A program made the position numbers and the translations under genes. The notes beneath the pieces are model-generated. The model had not been told where the DNA came from. It did no database searches and worked only from the letters and a program-made list of their open reading frames with translations. A stretch of 64,000 bases of DNA from Anoxybacterium sp963668245 (GTDB taxonomy: Bacteria; Bacillota; Clostridia; Peptostreptococcales; Anaerovoracaceae): assembly GCA_963668245.2 (NCBI GenBank), contig OY764195.2:868001-932000 (forward strand), given 5' to 3'. Below are positions 49,011 through 57,203 of this stretch, piece by piece. The number at the start of each line of letters is the position of its first letter. Positions within the stretch are counted from its first letter, which is position 1.

Positions 49011-51653
49011 ATGTTTTTTGATGGAATCATTGATTGTAACAAAATACGACGAATCGGATTGTCTCTATTGGCATTTTGTGTAGCTGTTATGACTTGGGGT
49101 ATGTCGATTTCTTATTCGGAAAGTGAAACGGGAAAGAGGATTTTGTTTATCAGCTCTTATTCCCCTTCCTTTCCTACATTCTTTTTACAGATTGATGGAA
49201 TTAAGTCTGAACTGGATAATGGTAGAAATGTGATTGATATAGAATTTATGGATACAAAGCGGTTCCCAGACCAAGAGAACAAGGATCGATTTTATAAAAA
49301 CTTGAAATATAAACTGACTGGTGTTGAGCCATACGATGTTGTGATTGTGTCGGATGATGATGGAATCAACTTTGTCATGTCTAAAAAAGAGGAGCTATTT
49401 CCAAATACGCCAATTGTATTTATGGGGGTCAATAACATTGAGCATGCAAAACAGTATAGTGAAGACCCATTGGTGACTGGTGTTGTTGAGTCGGCTTCCA
49501 TCGGAGACACTGTTGGACTTGCGTATGCTTTAAATCAAAAAGCAAAACGTGTGGTGGCGTTAGTAGATAGCACATCTTCTGGTCAAGCTGACCTAGCTTC
49601 CTACTATAAAGCTTCAGAACAATTTCCTGATTTGACTTTTACAGATTTAGATTTATCTGACATGACATTTCAAGAGTTTTCGAATCATTTAGAGGAACTG
49701 ACCAATCAAGATTTGGTATTGTGCTTATCTGCTTATGTAGATAAACAGGGAACGGTTATGAATTTTTTAGACAGTTTGGAATTGATGCTAGAGCATTTGC
49801 ACCAACCTCTTTATCACCCGTATTATCATGGTGTTGGAAATGGAATGCTTGGGGGAAGAGTTATTTCGCATTATGAACAGGGCAAACAAGCTGGGCTTAT
49901 GGTAAATCGGATTTTTTCTGGGAAAACCCCAGCAACTATTCCTGTTCTTTATGACAGTCCAAACCCATATCTCATTGATTATAAAGTATTCAATGAGTAT
50001 AATCTGGATGAAGGAAAGCTCCCGCCTTATACGCAATTTGTCAATCGAGAGGAGAACGCGCTACAGCGATACTTCGGGGTTATCGTAGGGGTGATTTTGG
50101 GCTTGATTCTCCAGATGATGATTATCATTACGTTATTTAGAAATATTGGAAAGCGTAAAAAGGCAGAAGAGGCAATCATGTTGAAGCAAGCCGAGTTGGA
50201 GGAAGCCAATGATGAGCTGACCACTTTGAATGAAGGCGTATTAGAATCAAACAATCAGCTAGTACGTGCAAATTTAGAATTGACTTCTGCTTTTGAAGAA
50301 ATTACAAAACAAAAGAAACAAATCAACGACATGCTTCATATTGATGGGTTGACAGGTATGAATAACAGACTTGGAATTATGGAAAAACTCGACGAGTTGC
50401 TTGAAGATACTTCTCTAAAAAAACCATTTTATGTTCTGTTTTTAGACATCGATAATTTTAAAAATATAAATGACACTTTTGGTCACGATTTAGGGGATCA
50501 AATCATATATGAGACGGGGCAAAGATTGGTGCAGCTGGAACGAGAATTCTTCGCAGAAGAATGTCCAGACGACGAAATACTTTTTCAGGCAGGTCGGTTT
50601 GGCGGCGATGAATTTCTCATTCTCGTTTTAGCAAATTGTTTCCCAATGGAAAATTGGTTGGAGTGGATACTGGATTGCTTGAAAGATAGAATTGTAATTA
50701 ACGATAACCAATTTTACTTGACTACGAGTATTGGCATAGCAGAATCCCCGAAGGATGGAAGAACAAAGGAAGAATTGATAAAAAAAGCCGATTTGGCTCT
50801 TTATGAAGCAAAAAATAGTGGGAAAAACAAGTACGTTGTATTTCAGCAGGTTATGAGCATTGCTGTCAAAGAAAAAATGCAGTTTCAATCTCTATTAAAA
50901 ACTGCTTTTTTGAAAAAAGAATTCTCGCTCCATTACCAGCCATATATTTGTCCCCTGACAAATACAATTATGGGGTTTGAAGCTTTGATTCGATGGGAAA
51001 AGCCAGAGTACAGAGGCGTTTCCCCATACAAGATTATTACCAATGCAGAAGAAATCGGCCTAATTATTGAAATTGGAAATTGGGTTTTTGAAGAAGCATG
51101 TAAATTTGCGAAAGAGGCCGCCAAGGTATCCAAAAGACCAATCCCTATTTCAGTAAATATCTCAATGGTTCAATTGATGTACAAGAACTTTGTTGATGAT
51201 ATCGTTGCCGTGATAAAACGGCTGAATATAGAGCCTGAAACAATTTGCCTTGAGATGACCGAAACGATTATGCTTCAGTCTATTGAAACTGGACAAGCGC
51301 TCATCCAGCAGCTGCGTAATATAGGGTTTTCGGTAGCTCTAGATGATTTTGGAACGGGGTATTCCTCTTTGAGTTATCTTAGAAATCTACCGGTTAATGT
51401 GATTAAAATCGACAGGTCGTTTATTTGTGATATGGAAAACAACTTGACCAATCAATATACCCTAGAAGCGATTGTTAGATTAGCGCACCAGTTAGGTTTT
51501 CGCATTATCGCTGAAGGAGTTGAAAAACAGGAACAAATAGACTATTTGTCCCAATACCATTGTGATGCAATTCAAGGATTTTTTTATAGCCCACCCCTGT
51601 CAAAAACCGCGGCAATTCAATTTTTAGAAGCTTCAGAATATAAAATCAGCTAA
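49011..51653 (+). CDS. periplasmic-sensor GGDEF-EAL protein (cyclic-di-GMP turnover)
   Basis: The 880-residue membrane protein has a signal/first helix (about 12-30) and an outside domain (about 40-330) like ABC-transporter substrate-binding proteins (ILFISSYSPSFPTFF, VVIVSDDDG, PIVFMGVNN). A second helix (about 352-375) and a coiled coil (about 385-440) follow. Next is a GGDEF domain with intact RFGGDEFLI (diguanylate cyclase). A C-terminal EAL domain has GFEALIRWEKPE, EMTETI, DDFGTGYSSL and IAEGVEKQEQ. Both catalytic sites look complete, so it may make or break cyclic-di-GMP depending on the ligand. AAAGGA at 48999-49004 precedes the ATG. A terminator follows. Confidence 0.93.
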   Translation: MFFDGIIDCNKIRRIGLSLLAFCVAVMTWGMSISYSESETGKRILFISSYSPSFPTFFLQIDGIKSELDNGRNVIDIEFMDTKRFPDQENKDRFYKNLKYKLTGVEPYDVVIVSDDDGINFVMSKKEELFPNTPIVFMGVNNIEHAKQYSEDPLVTGVVESASIGDTVGLAYALNQKAKRVVALVDSTSSGQADLASYYKASEQFPDLTFTDLDLSDMTFQEFSNHLEELTNQDLVLCLSAYVDKQGTVMNFLDSLELMLEHLHQPLYHPYYHGVGNGMLGGRVISHYEQGKQAGLMVNRIFSGKTPATIPVLYDSPNPYLIDYKVFNEYNLDEGKLPPYTQFVNREENALQRYFGVIVGVILGLILQMMIIITLFRNIGKRKKAEEAIMLKQAELEEANDELTTLNEGVLESNNQLVRANLELTSAFEEITKQKKQINDMLHIDGLTGMNNRLGIMEKLDELLEDTSLKKPFYVLFLDIDNFKNINDTFGHDLGDQIIYETGQRLVQLEREFFAEECPDDEILFQAGRFGGDEFLILVLANCFPMENWLEWILDCLKDRIVINDNQFYLTTSIGIAESPKDGRTKEELIKKADLALYEAKNSGKNKYVVFQQVMSIAVKEKMQFQSLLKTAFLKKEFSLHYQPYICPLTNTIMGFEALIRWEKPEYRGVSPYKIITNAEEIGLIIEIGNWVFEEACKFAKEAAKVSKRPIPISVNISMVQLMYKNFVDDIVAVIKRLNIEPETICLEMTETIMLQSIETGQALIQQLRNIGFSVALDDFGTGYSSLSYLRNLPVNVIKIDRSFICDMENNLTNQYTLEAIVRLAHQLGFRIIAEGVEKQEQIDYLSQYHCDAIQGFFYSPPLSKTAAIQFLEASEYKIS

Positions 51654-51682
51654 AATCATTGTATGATGACAGCTGATTTTTT
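51643..51682 (+). terminator. terminator after the GGDEF-EAL gene
   Basis: AAATCAGCT (51643-51651) pairs with AGCTGATTT (51671-51679), followed by TTTT. It overlaps the stop codon of the preceding gene. Confidence 0.82.
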
Positions 51683-51717
51683 CTATGAAAACACATCAGA
51701 AAAGAGTTTTTCATCAT

Positions 51718-52362
51718 TTAAAGGAAATCCTTTATCAATGCCAGAATGATATTATTGTTATACAGGTAGTTTCCTAAGACGGAATTATCCAACTGGTCCA
51801 TCAACAATGTATTTCCGGAAAGACTTGTAATTGGTACTAGGAGCGCAAGCAAGATGAAAATCAAAATCAAGCCTTTTAATGCACCAGCGCCAAGACCAAG
51901 TATGCCATCAAATTTTCCGATTAGTCCATCGTTTTTTTCTTTCGAAAATAATGAGAGGATAATGAAGAAAACGATTTTTATTGCAAAAGCGACCACCAAA
52001 AATGCGATGATGTGAAAAAGCAGATTTGCTAAGTTTTCTGACATGGAGCTTGCAATCACATCTGTTGCAGAGGTTACCGCTTTGTCAAGCAAGCTACGAA
52101 TTACCTCTGGAATACCACTCATGGCAGAATCTGTGGCAGAGTCGGCTCTGGCCGTGACAAGATCAGATATTTTCCTGTAAGTCAAATCGTAAAGACCTGT
52201 TTTTTCTTTCAAAAATGTTAATACATGAGGGTACCAAACGAACCCTAATACCACAGATAATATCCAACCGATGGTATGCAAAAATGTATGGACAAATCCC
52301 CTGCGATACCCATACGCAACTGTTACAAGTAAGATGATAACTAAAATTCCATCAACCCACAT
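51718..52362 (-). CDS. CvpA-family membrane protein
   Basis: The 214-residue protein has the CvpA (colicin V production) pattern. It starts MWVDGILVIILLVTVAYGYRRG, followed by a FVHTFLHTIGWILSVVLG helix, a variable middle loop, and two further helices ending in GLGAGALKGLILIFILLAL. CvpA-like proteins are widespread inner-membrane proteins linked to envelope stress and purF-adjacent loci; their precise role is unclear. AGGAGGG on its strand lies just before the ATG at 52362. Confidence 0.87.
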   Translation of the reverse strand: MWVDGILVIILLVTVAYGYRRGFVHTFLHTIGWILSVVLGFVWYPHVLTFLKEKTGLYDLTYRKISDLVTARADSATDSAMSGIPEVIRSLLDKAVTSATDVIASSMSENLANLLFHIIAFLVVAFAIKIVFFIILSLFSKEKNDGLIGKFDGILGLGAGALKGLILIFILLALLVPITSLSGNTLLMDQLDNSVLGNYLYNNNIILALIKDFL

Positions 52363-52686
52363 AAAATCCCTCCTAATGTTTTTGAATCCAGCGGTCTGTT
52401 AATTTCCATATCATGGAGACAAACCTTGCTGCCCCTTCAAAAAAGAAAGCTATAATTTCAAAATTTCAAGCTCTGATTCTATCTTACCAATTTATCCAAA
52501 GAATTTCAATCATTACAACTATGAAAGATATGAGAAACAGATGAATCTCATCTGCTACATAAGTAAAAATATAGTCAGTTAATCTACAATCAAACTTCAA
52601 AGAATGACCAATCATTTTCGTTGAAAAAGTAAAGGAAGTGTGATACCATTGAAAGGCATATGAATTATTTGGAAGGGAGCAACAAA
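52363..52686 (+). other. intergenic region upstream of tadA, no gene seen
   Basis: This 324-bp gap between divergent cvpA and tadA shows no convincing reading frame, RNA fold or repeat. It is AT-rich and should hold promoters for both genes; I could not place a clear -35/-10 pair. Confidence 0.4.
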
Positions 52687-53160
52687 ATGAATCCAGAAGA
52701 TTTTATGCTGGAAGCATTGAAGGAAGCGGAACAGGCTCTCTCCATCGGTGAAGTCCCTGTAGGAGCAGTGATAGAGTTGAACGGTGTGATTGTGGGAAGA
52801 GGTCATAATCAAACTGAAAGCGCAAAAGATCCAACCATGCATGCAGAGATGATAGCCATACGCAATGCAGCGTTAACCCTTGGTGGGTGGAGACTCTTGG
52901 GATGCCAGATGTATGTGACCACAGAACCTTGTTCCATGTGTGCGGGTGCGATTGTGCTGTCAAGATTGAAGCGAGTGTTTATCGGCACGCCAGACAGAAA
53001 AACAGGGGCATGCGGTTCACTGATGAATATTTTACAAGATGAAAGATTGAATCACTATGTAGAGATAGAAACAGGAATCATGCAGCCAGAATGTGAAAAA
53101 ACTATGAAGGCATTTTTTCAAAAGCTGAGAAAAAAGAAATCGGAGGAAACTAGAATATGA
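52687..53160 (+). CDS. tadA: tRNA-specific adenosine deaminase TadA
   Basis: The 157-residue zinc enzyme converts adenosine 34 of tRNA-Arg(ACG) to inosine. Zinc ligands and the catalytic Glu are in TMHAEMIAI, and the other two cysteines in TTEPCSMCAGAI. VPVGAVIELNG and GTPDRKTGACGS are also typical. GGAAGGGA at 52671-52678 selects ATG 52687 over an in-frame ATG at 52660. The stop overlaps the start of the next gene by 4 bp (ATGA). Confidence 0.94.
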   Translation: MNPEDFMLEALKEAEQALSIGEVPVGAVIELNGVIVGRGHNQTESAKDPTMHAEMIAIRNAALTLGGWRLLGCQMYVTTEPCSMCAGAIVLSRLKRVFIGTPDRKTGACGSLMNILQDERLNHYVEIETGIMQPECEKTMKAFFQKLRKKKSEETRI

Positions 53161-54035
53161 AAAGAGTAGGCATAATATTAAGCCTTGTTGTTTTGATGAC
53201 TTTGCTGTCATCCACTATGTGTTTTGCTTCAGGACTTCAGTTGGAGAAAAGCTCTCCTGAAGATGGAAGCAGTGAATCTAGGCCAGAAAATTTTTTAGTA
53301 AAGCTGTACTTTAATGAAGATATTTCTGCAAAGTCTGTGCAGGAGGACAACGAAAATGCGTTTATATTTACGGATCCTGACGGAACCGTACTTCCTACAA
53401 AAGCACTTTATGATGAAAAGAAGCCAGATGAAATCTGGGTTTTGGTCGATGAGACACTTCAGCCGGACACGGAATATCAGCTTTTTATCTCAGGCGATTT
53501 GAAAAATGCAAATGGAGATACACTTGGAGAAGATAAGACCATTGATCTAAAAACTAGAAGTACAAAAACGGATAACAACATTAATATGATTATGATGGGT
53601 GTTATGGTTATTGGTATGATGGTTATGACGACTTTATCTACTCGTCATGCTCATAAAAAACAAGAAGAGGAAGAGCGTGCAGAAGATAGAGTGAAAGTGA
53701 ATCCATATAAGATGGCAAAAGAGACAGGGAAGTCTGTTGAAGATATCGTTGCAAAAACAGAAAAAGAAAAGGCAAAAGCAAAAGCGAAAGCGGGAAAACA
53801 TGCGAAAGTACAAGATGCAGAAAAAGCGGAAGATAATACAATAGACGTGCCAGACAATGGCAACAAGCGTGTCTCAAAAGCAAAGACCATTGCTTCGGCA
53901 GGTAGCAGCTATGTGACAGGGCGAAAAGCAAAAGCAGAAGAAGAACAGGCAAAAGCGGCTGAGCGTGCGGCAGCAGGTACCACAAGACCTAAAAATGCAA
54001 CGGGTAAGAGTAAAAATAAAAAAGCAGGAAAATAA
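53157..54035 (+). CDS. secreted/anchored Ig-like domain protein with charged cytoplasmic tail
   Basis: The 292-residue protein has a cleavable-type signal (MKRVGIILSLVVLMTLLSST...CFASG) and then an Ig-like (SbsA/Big_5-like) domain at about 27-125: SSPEDGSSES, LYFNEDISAKSV, PDTEYQLFISGDLKNANGD. A membrane helix at about 140-160 (NMIMMGVMVIGMMVMTTL) follows. The last 130 residues are rich in Lys, Ala and Glu and probably form a long charged cytoplasmic helix. It is coupled to tadA but has no obvious functional link to it. The role is unknown; the layout suggests an envelope protein reaching into the cytoplasm. Confidence 0.78.
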   Translation: MKRVGIILSLVVLMTLLSSTMCFASGLQLEKSSPEDGSSESRPENFLVKLYFNEDISAKSVQEDNENAFIFTDPDGTVLPTKALYDEKKPDEIWVLVDETLQPDTEYQLFISGDLKNANGDTLGEDKTIDLKTRSTKTDNNINMIMMGVMVIGMMVMTTLSTRHAHKKQEEEERAEDRVKVNPYKMAKETGKSVEDIVAKTEKEKAKAKAKAGKHAKVQDAEKAEDNTIDVPDNGNKRVSKAKTIASAGSSYVTGRKAKAEEEQAKAAERAAAGTTRPKNATGKSKNKKAGK

Positions 54036-54070
54036 CGTGTGACAATTGTTGCAACAAATAGGTATTGATC

Positions 54071-54102
54071 AGCGGGCGGATTTTCTGCCCGCTTCTGTTT
54101 TT
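54071..54102 (+). terminator. terminator before ispE
   Basis: AGCGGGC (54071-54077) pairs with GCCCGCT (54087-54093), then TTCTGTTTTT. It ends the tadA transcript. Confidence 0.78.
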
Positions 54103-54141
54103 GGAATGAAGTCGGATTTTCAAATTTGGGGGGGATATAGT

Positions 54142-55062
54142 GTGAGTCAAATTGAGATAAAGGCGTATGCAAAAATCAATCTATCTATCGATATTCTAGG
54201 GAAGAGACCAGATGGGTATCACGAAGTGCTGATGGTAATGGAGCAAGTTGATCTTTTTGATTCTGTACGAATCATATGGAAGGAAAATGATGAACCGATT
54301 TCCATTCACCTATCAACGAACCTTCCGTTTCTACCGACAGATGAAAAGAATTTGGCGTATAAAGCGGCACAAGAAATGATGCAACGCTATGGAAAAGACA
54401 AAAAAGGTGAGATAAAAATAGAAATTGAAAAAAGAATTCCTGTGGCGGCAGGATTGGCGGGAGGAAGCTCAAATGGAGCGGCTGTGCTCCATGGATTGAA
54501 TTATTTATGGGAACTGAACCTAACTGTTGAAGCACTCCATGGTATAGGGACGAAGCTGGGAGCAGACGTTCCGTTTTGCATTACGGGTCAGGCTGCTTTA
54601 AATAAGGATTTGGGGCTTTCTGATGATTCATTGGCAGGGACCTGCGCACTTGCTTCTGGGATTGGAGAAAATCTTGAACTAGTGAAACCATTGAAATCAT
54701 GGGTTTTATTGTCAAAACCACCCATTGGCGTTTCTACTGCACAGGTATATCAAGGGATTCGTTTAGAGGAGATTACAGATAGACCCGATACGGCAGAATT
54801 GGTAGCAGGATTAAGGGAAGGTAACTTCTATAAAATTTCAAAAAATATGATGAATGTACTTGAAAATTTTAGTCTAACAGAGTATCCTATGATTATGTAT
54901 ACAAAGAACAAGATGGCTCAGGAAGGAAGGGCATACAAAGCGCTGATGAGTGGCAGCGGCCCAACTGTTTTTGGATTGTATACTAATAGAAGAAAAGGGA
55001 TAGATGCTTATTCCAAATTAAAAAAACTGAATAAGGAAACCTTTCTCGTAAAAACTTTATAG
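54142..55062 (+). CDS. ispE: 4-diphosphocytidyl-2-C-methyl-D-erythritol kinase
   Basis: The 306-residue GHMP kinase of the methylerythritol-phosphate isoprenoid pathway phosphorylates CDP-methylerythritol with ATP. It has IKAYAKINLSIDILGKRPDGYHE at the N-terminus (core KAYAKINLSIDILGKRPDGY), the ATP loop PVAAGLAGGSSNGAA, GADVPFCITG and the C-terminal MSGSGPTVFG. The start is GTG 54142 with GGGGGGG at 54128-54134; an upstream TTG frame is rejected because it runs through a terminator. A GntR regulator follows 22 bp later, the usual arrangement in several Clostridia. Confidence 0.95.
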   Translation: MSQIEIKAYAKINLSIDILGKRPDGYHEVLMVMEQVDLFDSVRIIWKENDEPISIHLSTNLPFLPTDEKNLAYKAAQEMMQRYGKDKKGEIKIEIEKRIPVAAGLAGGSSNGAAVLHGLNYLWELNLTVEALHGIGTKLGADVPFCITGQAALNKDLGLSDDSLAGTCALASGIGENLELVKPLKSWVLLSKPPIGVSTAQVYQGIRLEEITDRPDTAELVAGLREGNFYKISKNMMNVLENFSLTEYPMIMYTKNKMAQEGRAYKALMSGSGPTVFGLYTNRRKGIDAYSKLKKLNKETFLVKTL

Positions 55063-55084
55063 ATTGAATAAAAGAGGTACTTAT

Positions 55085-55744
55085 ATGCTGAATTTCGACA
55101 TTCAAAGTCATAGACCATTGCGGGAAATTGTTTATGAAGAGTTAAGAAACCTGATTTTAACAGGAAAAATCAAGCCTGGGACAAGAATGATGGAAATCGA
55201 ACTTGCGGAAGACATGGGGGTTAGCCGGACTCCAATCAGAGAAGCAATTCGAAAGCTAGAAAAAGAAGGCTTGGTAGTAATTGAGCCAAGAAAAGGAGCA
55301 TACGCTTCAGAAGTTTCCATCAAAGACATGGAAGATATATTGGAAGTTAGAGCAAACTTGGAGGGTCTTGCCGCCTATTATGCAGCAGAGCGGATGACCG
55401 AACAAGAGATGAAAGCACTAGAAGACGCAAGCGAACAGTTCAAGCGAGCCGTAGCAGAAGGAAATATGGCTGATATGATTGAATATGATACAAAGTTTCA
55501 CCACATGATCGTAGAATCCAGTAGAAACAATCATCTGATTCATATGGTTGAACAATTGCAAGAATTGGTGCTCAGATTCCGCTATATCTACTATAAAGAT
55601 TTTAAAAGGGCAGAAGAAATGTTGCCGGAACATAAAAGAATATATGAAGAAATAAAGCACGGAAATGGTGCGAATGCAAGGTTTGAAGCGTTTAATCATA
55701 TTGATAAATTGAAAGATATGATTATGCAAGAAGATTTCAAGTAA
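55085..55744 (+). CDS. GntR-family regulator, FadR/FCD subfamily
   Basis: The 219-residue regulator has an N-terminal winged helix with LREIVYEELRNLILTGKIKPG and ELAEDMGVSRTPIREAIRKLE. A C-terminal FCD all-helical ligand domain (about 85-215) follows, with Asp/His metal ligands in EYDTKFHHMIVESS and a later EHKRIYEEI. FCD domains bind carboxylates or other small metabolites. AGAGGT at 55071-55076 precedes ATG 55085. It is probably in one transcript with ispE. The effector and target genes are not evident. Confidence 0.88.
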   Translation: MLNFDIQSHRPLREIVYEELRNLILTGKIKPGTRMMEIELAEDMGVSRTPIREAIRKLEKEGLVVIEPRKGAYASEVSIKDMEDILEVRANLEGLAAYYAAERMTEQEMKALEDASEQFKRAVAEGNMADMIEYDTKFHHMIVESSRNNHLIHMVEQLQELVLRFRYIYYKDFKRAEEMLPEHKRIYEEIKHGNGANARFEAFNHIDKLKDMIMQEDFK

Positions 55745-55781
55745 GAGCTAGGATAAACAACTGCAGAAGATATTGATTGAC

Positions 55782-55830
55782 ACGCCGCCGCAGGATGGAT
55801 TCGTCCACAAAAGGTGGCGTTTTCATTTTT
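55782..55830 (+). terminator. terminator after the GntR gene
   Basis: ACGCCGCC (55782-55789) pairs with GGTGGCGT (55813-55820) with one G-U pair, followed by TTTCATTTTT. Confidence 0.75.
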
Positions 55831-55943
55831 ATCATACAGTAAATATCACCTTTCGTTATTTCTATTATTTTTTATCATCCAATGCATAAAACCCCTTTTA
55901 ACGGGAAATATTAATAAAACTTTTCCTTCAGGGGGGGATAAAA

Positions 55944-56123
55944 TTGAAGTCCAGAAAAAGAAAGATCAAAATGCTGTTTTTTATTTTAATTGCAGTCTTT
56001 TTGTTCAGTACATGGTCCATACGATTTACGCAGAGCTACTTTAGCAACGCTGGTTTCGCAGAGCAGAAAACAATGGGAAGTAACACTGGGTTTGAGGTCA
56101 CAAGGTATTATCTCAACGAATAA
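55944..56123 (+). CDS. small membrane or secreted peptide (59 residues)
   Basis: A TTG at 55944 preceded by GGGGGGG (55931-55937, 6 bp spacing) opens a frame to TAA 56123. The product starts with a strongly basic KSRKRKIK, then a hydrophobic MLFFILIAVFLFSTW stretch, then a polar tail ending VTRYYLNE. That is the layout of a signal-anchored small protein. It lies between two terminators as its own unit. I do not recognise a family. The unusual G-run before the TTG is the main support for translation. Confidence 0.5.
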   Translation: MKSRKRKIKMLFFILIAVFLFSTWSIRFTQSYFSNAGFAEQKTMGSNTGFEVTRYYLNE

Positions 56124-56138
56124 AACCGTAATGGGTTG

Positions 56139-56195
56139 AAAAGCCACGAGTTTGGTGAAACCGTTTTAACACGGTTTCATCAAGTCGTGGCTTTT
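56139..56195 (+). terminator. long two-part terminator hairpin
   Basis: AAAAGCCACGA (56139-56149) pairs with TCGTGGCTTTT (56185-56195), and an inner GAAACCGT/ACGGTTTC pair stacks within it. The T-run ends the small-peptide transcript; the stem is symmetric, so it could work in both directions. Confidence 0.78.
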
Positions 56196-56270
56196 GTATA
56201 TTTAATCTCTTATCCTTGATCTTTTGACGTCATATCGTCTATTACATTTTTCCAACTTGCATCTTGCTTT

Positions 56271-56918
56271 TTATTCCATGATGCGGATTGTATCGATTAC
56301 TTCATGTCCGTCAGAATCTGTTGAAGTTGTAAACACAATGATATCATCTGTGGCAATTTCTGAAAGGTCAATTTCAGTTTCGTTATCGCCTTGACCAGAT
56401 GTTACTATTACACTGGCTGATAATGTATAAGTAACCTCATCGGTCCCAAATATAATCTGACCGCCACCTTGATGTCCACCTTCTCCCATTGTTCCGTCTT
56501 CACTTGTTGGAGGAGTACCCCCCTGCTGTCCATCTCCCTGTGGACCACCCTTTTGCCCATCGCTTGGAGGTGTTCCGCCATTCTGATCTCCGCTTGGAGG
56601 TGTCCCGCCATTTTGTGCTTCGCCAGTTTGTGAACTGGAACCATCTGTTGATGAATCTACTTGATCAGATGGCGTGCCATTTCTATTTTCATTTCCATCT
56701 ACGCCACCTTCAGGCATTGTTCCAAGTACTACCGTTAATGTATCTCCATCAAGGGAAACAACTTTAGCCATAGCTTTTTGTTGCATTTGTTCTGGCGCTT
56801 CGGTTTTCGTCTGCACTGTTGTATCCTCCATTGTTGTTTCAGTACTTCCACATCCAGACAATCCAGCCGCTGCTAATGCACCGACCAATAACAGGGCTGC
56901 AACTTTTGTTTTTTTCAT
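56271..56918 (-). CDS. lipoprotein with Gly/Pro/Gln-rich repeat region
   Basis: The 215-residue lipoprotein has signal MKKTKVAALLLVGALAAAGLSGC (lipobox LSGC; shown here as ALAAAGLSGC). Then come a short ordered part (AMAKVVSLDGDTLTVVLGT), a low-complexity region (about 85-150) with repeated GGTPPS, and an ordered C-terminus (DEVTYTLSASVIV ... DDIIVFTTSTD). The ordered parts look like a small beta-rich metal- or ligand-binding module. AAAGGAG on its strand fits the start at 56918. It is divergent from the MacA-like adaptor, whose C-terminus is also Gly/Met-rich, so a shared export function is possible. No family is named. Confidence 0.72.
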   Translation of the reverse strand: MKKTKVAALLLVGALAAAGLSGCGSTETTMEDTTVQTKTEAPEQMQQKAMAKVVSLDGDTLTVVLGTMPEGGVDGNENRNGTPSDQVDSSTDGSSSQTGEAQNGGTPPSGDQNGGTPPSDGQKGGPQGDGQQGGTPPTSEDGTMGEGGHQGGGQIIFGTDEVTYTLSASVIVTSGQGDNETEIDLSEIATDDIIVFTTSTDSDGHEVIDTIRIME

Positions 56919-57203
56919 CTCATATACTCCTTTCGACGTTGAAAATTCTTTACGAAACGTGATTCGAACATCTGTGCTTCGCAAGCTATTCATTCGGTAA
57001 TTATAGCCATAGTTTATGTTGTCTTTGTGAAGGAGGTGTGTTTTATTGGTAAACAATGAAATTTAGGTTATACCCACATACTTTTCACAGAAACAACACA
57101 ATATCTCGATAAGATAAATGGTGTTACATGGAAATAAGTGCATTAGCTAATTGGAAAGCAACATTTACTGGTTTCATGTGCTTGGGAAAGTGAGGTAAAG
57201 AAA

